Shown here piece by piece: positions 16,955 to 24,402 of a stretch of DNA of 64,000 nt (within the stretch, counting starts at the first letter, position 1; each line of letters opens with the position of its first letter). The notes under the pieces are model-generated. The model worked only from the letters and a program-made list of their open reading frames with translations, had not been told where the DNA came from and ran no database searches. The position numbers and the translations under genes are program-made. The DNA is from Ornithinibacillus bavariensis (GTDB lineage Bacteria; Bacillota; Bacilli; Bacillales; Amphibacillaceae). Location of the stretch: NCBI RefSeq assembly GCF_050433565.1, contig NZ_JBNPWZ010000001.1, forward strand, positions 558,001 through 622,000, read 5' to 3'.

Positions 16955-18430
16955 ATGAGTACATTCCATGGTTTAGAAATGGCGAAGCAAGCGCTATTTG
17001 CCCAACAATCTGCACTATATACAACTGGTCATAATATTTCAAATGCAAATACGGAAGGGTATACTAGACAGCGTGTTAATTTTGAAACTTTACCAGCATA
17101 CCCTGCGGGATCACGTAATCGTCCACAAATACCCGGACAAATTGGTCAAGGTGTTCAGGCTGGAACAGTGGAACGTATTCGTGATAGTTTTCTAGATTTA
17201 CAATTTCGCGCGGAGAATAGTAAGAATGGCTACTGGCAAACCATGGCTGATTCCCTTTATCGTATGGAAAGTTTACTTAATGAACCATCTAATAGTGGAT
17301 TAGCCAATACGATGGATAAGCTTTGGCAATCTCTTCAAGATTTAGGAGTAAACCCAGATAGTAGTGCAACTAGATCAGTAGTTGTTCAGCGGGGGCAAGC
17401 TGTAGCAGATACATTCAATTATATAAGAAATAATCTTGAAAAGATGCAATCAGATACTCGAAAGCAAATCGATGTAACCATTGACGATGCAAACTCAATT
17501 TTAAGGCGCATTAATGACTTGAATGAACAAATTAAAAGAGTGGAACCTCATGGTTTACTTCCTAATGATTTGTACGATGAACGTGATATGTTGATTGATA
17601 AACTTTCAGGGATTGTAAATATAAAGGTAGAACGAGTAAAAAGTGCTGAGAGCTCGCTAGATATTGCTGGTGGACTAGCTAAGATTACATTAGTGAATGA
17701 TGATGGAACAACTGTAGATTTGATAAGTCCATTAGATGACCCTAGTTATAAACAGTTTTATTTAGATGATACTGCTACAGATGTGAACCAGATTAAAATT
17801 GGTGTAGCTGGTAATTATAATGAAAACTTTGTAGCCTCTTCTACTAATGGTTCATTAAGTTCTTTATTAAAAGTCTATGGAAATCAGGAAGTTTCTTTTG
17901 CAAATGTACAAGAAGATATGAATAAACTGGCAAGAGAATTTGTAGACGAATTTAATAGAGTTCATACATTAGGCTTTGATTTCAATGGAGATCCAGGTCA
18001 AGTGTTTTTTGAATTTGATAGTCAAGGTAATATGGTGGTCTCTTCAGCTATAGTTGATAATCCAAATTTAATTGCCGCTAGTGATGATGCAAATGCAAAA
18101 GGTAATGGTAAAAATGCATTGAATTTAGCTAATGTATTTGAAAATAAACTAGGCGGTCTCGATAACACTTCCATTAAAGACTTTTTCGAGGGATTAATTG
18201 GAAGGCTTGGAGTTGCCGCACAAGAAGCAAATAGAATGGCTGCAAATACTGAAGTATTAAAGTCACAGGTTGAGGTACAGCGTATGTCAGTTAGCTCTGT
18301 TTCACTAGATGAAGAGATGACGAACATGATTAGATTTCAACATGCATATAATGCGGCTGCAAGAAGCATGACTGCAATGGATGAGATTCTTGATAAAATT
18401 ATAAACAGTATGGGAATTGTTGGGAGGTAG
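16955..18430 (+). CDS. flgK: FlgK, hook-filament junction protein 1
   Basis: 491 residues. N-terminal rod-like motif ALYTTGHNISNANTEGYTRQ and C-terminal SVSLDEEMTNMIRFQHAYNA then AARSMTAMDEILDKI, both required for axial assembly. AGAAGGAGAT ribosome site 8 bases upstream. Somewhat shorter than the B. subtilis protein because of the variable middle domain. Confidence 0.96.
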   Translation: MSTFHGLEMAKQALFAQQSALYTTGHNISNANTEGYTRQRVNFETLPAYPAGSRNRPQIPGQIGQGVQAGTVERIRDSFLDLQFRAENSKNGYWQTMADSLYRMESLLNEPSNSGLANTMDKLWQSLQDLGVNPDSSATRSVVVQRGQAVADTFNYIRNNLEKMQSDTRKQIDVTIDDANSILRRINDLNEQIKRVEPHGLLPNDLYDERDMLIDKLSGIVNIKVERVKSAESSLDIAGGLAKITLVNDDGTTVDLISPLDDPSYKQFYLDDTATDVNQIKIGVAGNYNENFVASSTNGSLSSLLKVYGNQEVSFANVQEDMNKLAREFVDEFNRVHTLGFDFNGDPGQVFFEFDSQGNMVVSSAIVDNPNLIAASDDANAKGNGKNALNLANVFENKLGGLDNTSIKDFFEGLIGRLGVAAQEANRMAANTEVLKSQVEVQRMSVSSVSLDEEMTNMIRFQHAYNAAARSMTAMDEILDKIINSMGIVGR

Positions 18431-18437
18431 GATGTAG

Positions 18438-19316
18438 ATGCGTGTAACACAGTCTATGTTATCAAATAGCATGCTAACTAATCTATCGAATAGCTACAAA
18501 AACCTAGGTACATATATGGACCAGCTTACAACAGGCAAAAAAATTAACCGTCCATCAGATGACCCAGTAGTTGCAGTTAAAGGGATGGATTATCGAAGCC
18601 AGGTATTACAAGTAGAACAATATAAGCGTAATACAAGTGAAGTGCATAATTGGATGGATAATACAGATGATGCACTTGACCAAGCTACTAAAGCGCTTCA
18701 ACGTATTAGAGAGCTTACAGTTCAAGCAAGTAACGACACATACGATGAAACGGAAAGAAAAAATATAAAAGAAGAAATCGAGCAATTAAAACAACATTTA
18801 GTTGATATCGCTAACACGAAGGTAAATGATAGATATATATTTAATGGAACACAAACAGACACACCACCAATTACTGATCCAGATAACATAACAGGCTTCA
18901 ATCAAAGTCCTGTGAATATTGAAGTTTCTTCAGGAATACAAATTCAGGCAAATGTCAATGCAGAAAATATTTTTGGACCTAGTAGTAATCTTTTTAACAA
19001 TATCGATGATCTACTTGGTGCTTTAGATTCTGACGATCAAAGCGCTATTCAAGCAAGTATCGATGCAATTGATGGGAATATTAATAATGTCCTAAACGCT
19101 CGTGCGGATCTTGGTGCAAGAATGAATCGTCTAGACTTAATAGAAAACCGTTTAGATTCACAGGAGATTTCTGCTACAGATATGATGTCTAAAAATGAAG
19201 ACATCGATTATGAAAAGGTAATTACACAATTGATTACCCAAGAAAGTATCCATCGTGCAGCATTATCAGCTGGATCACGAATTATTCAGCCAACATTATT
19301 AGATTTTCTACGTTAA
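18438..19316 (+). CDS. flgL: FlgL, hook-filament junction protein 3
   Basis: 292 residues. Flagellin-like ends: RVTQSMLSNSMLTNLSNSY and YMDQLTTGKKINRPSDDP at the N-terminus; C-terminal ATDMMSKNEDIDYEKVITQL then QESIHRAALSAGSRI. Forms the filament-side layer of the junction. Starts 7 bases after flgK. Confidence 0.96.
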   Translation: MRVTQSMLSNSMLTNLSNSYKNLGTYMDQLTTGKKINRPSDDPVVAVKGMDYRSQVLQVEQYKRNTSEVHNWMDNTDDALDQATKALQRIRELTVQASNDTYDETERKNIKEEIEQLKQHLVDIANTKVNDRYIFNGTQTDTPPITDPDNITGFNQSPVNIEVSSGIQIQANVNAENIFGPSSNLFNNIDDLLGALDSDDQSAIQASIDAIDGNINNVLNARADLGARMNRLDLIENRLDSQEISATDMMSKNEDIDYEKVITQLITQESIHRAALSAGSRIIQPTLLDFLR

Positions 19317-19370
19317 TTTGACCCTGGCCCGAATTAGGGTTCAGGGATTTTTCTTTAGAGGGGGATTGGG

Positions 19371-19943
19371 ATGGAGCTACCTCAAATTCGAATGCAATCT
19401 CAAATGGCAAAAATCTATATGGTTTCTCAACCAGCCAGACAAGCGATTAGACAACCAAAAGCAGATTTATCCATTCAGCAGCCACATGCAGAAATTTCGA
19501 TGAGGACTATCCCAGCGAAATTAACCATTGATCAAACACGGGCATGGGAAGAAATGAATTTACTATCTGTGGAACGGTTAAATGAAAAATATGCCCAGGA
19601 TGGAAAACAGGCTGTTTTAGAGGGAATAGGCAGAAGGTCTTCCCAAGGTACGGAACTTATGAAAATTGAAAACAAGGGTAAACCTTTAATAAGTCAGTCG
19701 TTCCAAAATGCATATGAGCCGATGCGGGAATTAGGAATTAAGTTTGTACCATCTCCGTTTTCAGTAAAAACTCATTATCAACCATCTAATGTTGAGATAG
19801 ATATACAACCTAAAAAGCCGATTATTCATGCTCAATCAAACAAACCGGAAGTCACTTATGTCCCAGGTTCTGTTGATATATCTATGGCGCAATATCAGAG
19901 CTTAGAGATAGACTTTATTAATCTGTTTCCGGAAGAAAAATAA
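19371..19943 (+). CDS. yviE: YviE (DUF6470 family)
   Basis: 190 residues. Found between flgL and fliW in Bacillaceae; role unknown. N-terminal LPQIRMQSQMAKIYM, the repeated short beta-like PKADLSIQQPHAEISM segments, and EMNLLSVERLNEKYAQDGKQ identify it. AGAGGGGGATTGGG precedes the ATG. Confidence 0.9.
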   Translation: MELPQIRMQSQMAKIYMVSQPARQAIRQPKADLSIQQPHAEISMRTIPAKLTIDQTRAWEEMNLLSVERLNEKYAQDGKQAVLEGIGRRSSQGTELMKIENKGKPLISQSFQNAYEPMRELGIKFVPSPFSVKTHYQPSNVEIDIQPKKPIIHAQSNKPEVTYVPGSVDISMAQYQSLEIDFINLFPEEK

Positions 19944-19964
19944 TTATATGTTAGGGTGACAGAT

Positions 19965-20405
19965 ATGAACATACAAACGAAATACTTAGGTGAAGTTACA
20001 ATTGATGATGAAATGATTATTCACTTTCCAGGAGGAATACCTGGATTTTTGGAACAGTCCGAATTTGTGCTGTTAGATATACCAGGAAATTCAGTCTTTC
20101 AGTTTTTACAATCAGTAAATACAGTTCCATTAGCTTTCGTTGTAACAAATCCATACCATTTTTATCAGGACTATTCTTTTGAACTAGATGAGGGGACATT
20201 AGAGTCACTACAAATTAAAAGTGTGAACGATGTTTTAATAGTAAGTATTGTTACACTGAAGGATCCATTTGAGACAAGTACAATCAATTTAAAAGCACCT
20301 CTAGTCATTAATCAAAAGAAAATGCTTGGTAAACAATATATACTTAACACGGATGTATATCCAAGTAAGGCTTCGATCAAACCTACTGTTGGGAAAGGGG
20401 TATAG
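19965..20405 (+). CDS. fliW: FliW, CsrA antagonist / flagellin homeostasis protein
   Basis: 146 residues. FliW binds flagellin or CsrA; when free of flagellin it sequesters CsrA and lifts repression of flagellin translation. N-terminal TKYLGEVTIDDEMIIHFPGG then IPGFLEQSEFVLLDI is typical. ATG 19965 has AGGGTG 7 bases upstream. The next gene is csrA, 2 bases after its stop, making the partner-switch pair. Confidence 0.95.
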   Translation: MNIQTKYLGEVTIDDEMIIHFPGGIPGFLEQSEFVLLDIPGNSVFQFLQSVNTVPLAFVVTNPYHFYQDYSFELDEGTLESLQIKSVNDVLIVSIVTLKDPFETSTINLKAPLVINQKKMLGKQYILNTDVYPSKASIKPTVGKGV

Positions 20406-20407
20406 TG

Positions 20408-20629
20408 ATGCTAGTACTTACACGTAAACTCGATGAAGCAATCCAAGTAGGGGATGAAATAGAAATAAAAGTGCTGGCAATAGAAGGAGATCAAATTAAA
20501 CTTGGAATTAATGCCCCAAAGTCAGTAGAGATTTATCGTAAGGAAATTTATCAAGATATTCAAAATCAAAATAATGAAGCCGCAAATATGCCTTTCGATT
20601 TATTAAAAATACTAAAGAAAAATGGATAG
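20408..20629 (+). CDS. csrA: CsrA, translational regulator
   Basis: 73 residues. Dimeric RNA-binding protein that blocks flagellin mRNA translation in Bacillus. LVLTRKLDEAIQVGDEIEIK, the RNA-contact region INAPKSVEIYRKEIYQDIQ. ATG 20408 with GGGG upstream; starts right after fliW. The expected target gene hag is not downstream here (see findings). Confidence 0.95.
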   Translation: MLVLTRKLDEAIQVGDEIEIKVLAIEGDQIKLGINAPKSVEIYRKEIYQDIQNQNNEAANMPFDLLKILKKNG

Positions 20630-20648
20630 AGTAGACCATATCTATCAC

Positions 20649-20675
20649 TAAACTTTTTGGTTTTTATGCCGATAA
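20649..20675 (+). promoter_or_regulatory. SigD promoter of the flaG-fliDST unit
   Basis: TAAA (20649-20652), 15 bases, GCCGATAA (20668-20675): one mismatch from the SigD consensus TAAA-N15-GCCGATAT. It lies 32 bases before flaG. Confidence 0.8.
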
Positions 20676-20706
20676 TAAAAAAAAATGTTTGTAAGGGGTG
20701 AATTGG

Positions 20707-21060
20707 ATGCGAGTTGATTCGTTTTCAGTTGGAATAGAGACCTTGCAAAACAGCAACAGCGATAGATTACTAACAGAGAATAGAACTGTTGTGCAAGATT
20801 CATACCAAATACAAGAAGGTAATCCAAAAGAAGTAACCGTTTCAAAGGTGGAAACGGCCATAAAAAAAATGAATGACTTTATTGAACCATTAGAAACAAA
20901 TCTAAAATTCCAATTTCATGAGGAGCTTCATGAGTATTATGTTGCGATAGTGAATCCAATTACAAATGAGGTAATTAAAGAAATACCTCCTAAGAAAATG
21001 TTGGATATGTATGCAGCTATGGCAGACTATATGGGTTTTTTGATTGATAAAAAGATTTAA
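20707..21060 (+). CDS. flaG: FlaG-family protein (YvyC)
   Basis: 117 residues. FlaG proteins influence filament length; exact mechanism unclear. Variable N-terminus, then the conserved C-terminal half LKFQFHEELHEYYVAIVNPI then TNEVIKEIPPKKMLDMYAAM. ATG 20707 follows AAGGGGTG by 6 bases. First gene of the cap/chaperone unit. Confidence 0.92.
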   Translation: MRVDSFSVGIETLQNSNSDRLLTENRTVVQDSYQIQEGNPKEVTVSKVETAIKKMNDFIEPLETNLKFQFHEELHEYYVAIVNPITNEVIKEIPPKKMLDMYAAMADYMGFLIDKKI

Positions 21061-21074
21061 AGAGGTGAGTTAAA

Positions 21075-22616
21075 TTGGTAATGCGTGTAGGTGGATTAGC
21101 GTCCGGTATAAATACAGATGAGTTAATAGAAAAATTAATGTCAGCGGAAAGACTGCCTCTTGACCGAATGCAGCAGAGTCGTACCCTTTTAGAGTGGCAA
21201 CGTGATGGATTTAGAGAAATCTATCAAAAAATGTATGACATGGATACTAATATGTTTTTAAACATGAAAATGAGTAGTACATATAAGCCAAAATTTGTTA
21301 GCTCTTCTATGGAGAATGCAGTTACAGCTACGGCTAATTCTAGTGCTTCTAATGGGACTTACAGTATTCAGGTAAACAAGCTAGCTACAGCAGCAATCAA
21401 TTCTAGTGAAAGCAGTATCGTTAAGCCTGGGGAAACGTTTGATCCGAGTAAGCCATTAAGTGAGCAGAAAGCTAATCTTGTGAATGGTGATGCTTTTGCT
21501 CCTGGAGATTACGAATTTTATACATGGAATGAAAAGGGAGAAAAGCAAACACATAAATTTTCAATTGCTGAGGGCGATTCGTTAAATAATGTGTTAAAGA
21601 AAATTTCTGCCGATGGTGATGTAAGAGCTTTATATGATAATACTTCAGGTCGAATTATTTTAGAATCTACCAAAACGGGAAACAACAATACTACTACAGA
21701 ATTTGGTGGGGCTGAAATCGGATTTGATAATACTTCTAATAGCTTTTTTACAGATGTATTAGGGCTTAAAGTTGACCAGGAGAAGGGTGGAGAAGACGCT
21801 GAGTTTGTTTATAATGGTCTCACCCTTACTTCAAAATCTAATAGTTATAAATTAGGAGAAATAACGTTTGAATTTAAAAATGTTACCAACGGTCAAAACG
21901 TGAATTTAACAGTCAGCAATGATGTCGATGCCGCATTTGACGCCATCAAGAATTTTGTTGACAAATATAACGAAATAGTTGAAATGATCAATAAGACACA
22001 AACAGAAGAAAGATATCGAGACTATAAGCCATTAACAGATCTTCAGAAAAAGGGAATGGAAGATAGGGAAATCCAGCTATGGGAAGAAAAAGCAAAAAGT
22101 GGAATTCTACGTGGTGATTCAATTTTATCTTCTGGTCTCTTTGATATGCGACAATCATGGTTCTCCAAGATTGAAACAGGTGGGGAAATCACTTCGATTA
22201 CGCAAGTAGGTATAAAAACATCAGCCGATTATATGAATGGTGGAAAGCTTGTAATTGACGAGGAGAAACTGAAAGAAGCTTTAAGAAATGACCCTGAGGG
22301 AGTTTATAAGTTATTCTCTAATAATACGGAGGATAAAAATGATAAGAGCCGTGGATTAATTAATCGATTAGAAGATTCCATCGAATCAACAATGAAAAAA
22401 ATCGAAGAACGTGCCGGTAAAACTACGAGTACACTTGAAAATTATACCTTAGGAAAGAGTATCAAGGATCTTAATACTAGAATATCTGATTTTGAGGATC
22501 GTTTATTACGGATTGAGAGTCGATATTGGAGACAATTCAGTGCAATGGAACAAGCTATTGCGCGTTTAAACAATCAATCGTCTCAGTTACTTTCCCAATT
22601 TGGCGGTGGAATGTAA
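21075..22616 (+). CDS. fliD: FliD, filament cap protein
   Basis: 513 residues. Caps the growing filament and folds exported flagellin. TTG 21075 is preferred: GAGGTGA is 6 bases upstream and the resulting VMRVGGLASGINTDELIEKL matches the B. subtilis start (VTRITGLASG). C-terminal coiled region SIKDLNTRISDFEDRLLRIE and YWRQFSAMEQAIARLNNQSS is conserved. 14 bases after flaG. Confidence 0.96.
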   Translation: MVMRVGGLASGINTDELIEKLMSAERLPLDRMQQSRTLLEWQRDGFREIYQKMYDMDTNMFLNMKMSSTYKPKFVSSSMENAVTATANSSASNGTYSIQVNKLATAAINSSESSIVKPGETFDPSKPLSEQKANLVNGDAFAPGDYEFYTWNEKGEKQTHKFSIAEGDSLNNVLKKISADGDVRALYDNTSGRIILESTKTGNNNTTTEFGGAEIGFDNTSNSFFTDVLGLKVDQEKGGEDAEFVYNGLTLTSKSNSYKLGEITFEFKNVTNGQNVNLTVSNDVDAAFDAIKNFVDKYNEIVEMINKTQTEERYRDYKPLTDLQKKGMEDREIQLWEEKAKSGILRGDSILSSGLFDMRQSWFSKIETGGEITSITQVGIKTSADYMNGGKLVIDEEKLKEALRNDPEGVYKLFSNNTEDKNDKSRGLINRLEDSIESTMKKIEERAGKTTSTLENYTLGKSIKDLNTRISDFEDRLLRIESRYWRQFSAMEQAIARLNNQSSQLLSQFGGGM

Positions 22617-22646
22617 ATCCAATAAATGATAAAGGAGTTTTACCAA

Positions 22647-23048
22647 ATGGCTATTAATAAACCATTTCAGGCATACCAGAATAATGCAGTTAATACTGCA
22701 ACTGGCGGGGAATTGACCCTTATGCTTTATAACGGCTGTTTAAAATTTATCAAGCATGCTCAGAAGGATATACAAGACAAAAATATGGAAGCAAAAAATA
22801 CCAATATCCAAAAGGCACAAGCAATTATCCAAGAATTAATGCTTACGCTAGACCAAGAGGTAGATATTTCACAGCAAATTTTGCCTTTATACGATTATAT
22901 GTACCACCGTCTAATGGAAGCAAATATCAAGAATGATGTCGCGATTTTAGAAGAGATTCAAGGCTTTGTTGTAGAATTCAGGGATACTTGGAAACAGGTT
23001 ATTCAAAAGACGAGACAAATGCAATATACACAAGGCGAGCATGTATAA
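22647..23048 (+). CDS. fliS: FliS, flagellin export chaperone
   Basis: 133 residues, the same as B. subtilis FliS. NAVNTATGGELTLMLYNGCL then KFIKHA and DYMYHRLMEANIKNDVAILE are hallmarks. ATG 22647 has AAAGGAG upstream; the in-frame ATG at 22626 precedes that site. The presence of the flagellin chaperone implies that a flagellin gene exists elsewhere. Confidence 0.96.
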   Translation: MAINKPFQAYQNNAVNTATGGELTLMLYNGCLKFIKHAQKDIQDKNMEAKNTNIQKAQAIIQELMLTLDQEVDISQQILPLYDYMYHRLMEANIKNDVAILEEIQGFVVEFRDTWKQVIQKTRQMQYTQGEHV

Positions 23049-23401
23049 TGAATCGAGTTCAACCAATTTATGATATTACAATAAAAATACAGAGGATACT
23101 TGAAGGTGACATCTCTGCCAATATGCGACAAGAGGTTATTGATCAAATAAACACTCTATTGCTTGAAAGAGGTACATATATGGAGCACGCTTCTGAACCA
23201 TTTACAAAAGAAGAGCTGGAGCTCGGGAGAAAACTATTATCTATTAATCAAGTAATTGAAAGAAAAATGGAATCTATTTTTGCAGAAATAAAAGATGAAA
23301 TGAAGCAAGTAAAAAAACAAAAGCAATCTAATCGTAAATATATTAATCCATATGAAAATATTCATACCATAGACGGTATGTTTATGGATAAGAAGAAATA
23401 A
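23048..23401 (+). CDS. fliT: FliT, flagellar export chaperone
   Basis: 117 residues, mostly helical. Position after fliS and length fit FliT, the FliD chaperone. The ATG shares its A with the fliS stop (TAATG). LNSINQ-type core (RKLLSINQVIERKM) and a basic Lys/Gln C-terminal half. Similarity is weak, as usual for this family; assignment rests mainly on synteny. Confidence 0.82.
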   Translation: MNRVQPIYDITIKIQRILEGDISANMRQEVIDQINTLLLERGTYMEHASEPFTKEELELGRKLLSINQVIERKMESIFAEIKDEMKQVKKQKQSNRKYINPYENIHTIDGMFMDKKK

Positions 23402-23419
23402 TAGATATATAGTAGATAT

Positions 23420-23465
23420 AAAAATGTCTTTATAGGGGAATATCTCTTATAGAGACATTTTTAAT
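23420..23465 (+). terminator. Terminator of the fliDST unit
   Basis: AAAAATGTCT (23420-23429) pairs with AGACATTTTT (23453-23462); inner bases TTATAG/CTTATAG extend the stem loosely. Confidence 0.85.
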
Positions 23466-23555
23466 TTACACAACAAAAATAATGAGTTATGGGACGAAAC
23501 ATGTCTTGATTGAAGCTTTTATGAATATTCTTCTAAGTATTTACAAAATATAAAC

Positions 23556-23581
23556 GTTTAAGCAGGAATTTTGCAGGGAAA
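23556..23581 (+). promoter_or_regulatory. SigB-type promoter of hpf
   Basis: GTTTAA (23556-23561), 14 bases, GGGAAA (23576-23581), a full match to the SigB consensus GTTTaa-N12-15-GGGWAW. hpf (yvyD) is a known SigB-regulon gene in B. subtilis. Confidence 0.85.
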
Positions 23582-23622
23582 CATAGTATAATATATATAA
23601 AGATAGAAAAGGAGGACACTTT

Positions 23623-24168
23623 ATGAAATTCAACATTCGTGGTGAGAATCTAAAGGTTACCGAGGCAATTAGGGATTACGTAGAAAAAAAGATTGGTAAG
23701 CTAGATAAGTATTTTGAGAGTAAACCTACCTCTGATGTACATGTGAATTTAAGTGTCTATAATGAAAAACAGCGTATCGAAGTAACGATACCAATGACTA
23801 GCCTTCTATTAAGAGCTGAGGAAGAGCACACTGATTTATATGCAGCAATTGATTTAGTTGTGGATAAGCTTGAACGGCAGATTAGGAAATATAAAACAAA
23901 AGTAAATCGCAAATTTCGTCAGAATGGAATTCCTAAAGGGATAGAGGACCTACAAGTTGAAGGAAATGATTTTGACGAAGCTGATGATATAGAAATTGTA
24001 AGAACAAAACGTTTTGACTTAAAGCCAATGGATTCAGAAGAAGCTGTATTACAAATGGATATGCTAGGGCATGCGTTCTATGTATTCCAAAACGCTACGT
24101 CAGGGGATACGAATGTTGTATACCGACGTAAAGATGGTAGATATGGCTTGATTGAACCAAATAATTAA
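23623..24168 (+). CDS. hpf: Long-form ribosome hibernation promoting factor
   Basis: 181 residues. Dimerises 70S ribosomes into inactive 100S particles in stationary phase or stress. N-terminal HPF/RaiA domain (MKFNIRGENLKVTEAIRDYV, DLYAAIDLVVDKLERQIRKY) plus the C-terminal dimerisation domain (DSEEAVLQMDMLGHAFYVFQ, YRRKDGRYGLIEP) that marks the long form. GGAGGA ribosome site. Confidence 0.96.
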   Translation: MKFNIRGENLKVTEAIRDYVEKKIGKLDKYFESKPTSDVHVNLSVYNEKQRIEVTIPMTSLLLRAEEEHTDLYAAIDLVVDKLERQIRKYKTKVNRKFRQNGIPKGIEDLQVEGNDFDEADDIEIVRTKRFDLKPMDSEEAVLQMDMLGHAFYVFQNATSGDTNVVYRRKDGRYGLIEPNN

Positions 24169-24181
24169 TAACACCATCTAT

Positions 24182-24208
24182 GGCGATCTCTTTTATGAGG
24201 TCGCCTTT
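24182..24208 (+). terminator. Terminator of hpf
   Basis: GGCGATCTC-TTTTAT-GAGGTCGCC with one G-U pair, followed by TTT. Confidence 0.75.
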
Positions 24209-24402
24209 GAATTGTAAACCTACATGGAATCAAGACTTATAGCATATATCTGATATTGGCATATCGAATTAAGTAGTGTTATTATTTAATATATGTAAAA
24301 AAGTAAAAAATGGTAGAAAGAGTTTCATGAATTTGTTTAGTGAACAGTTTAGTACGAATAACAATTATTCATGTTCCACTAAAGGATTGAGGAGCGTAAC
24401 AT

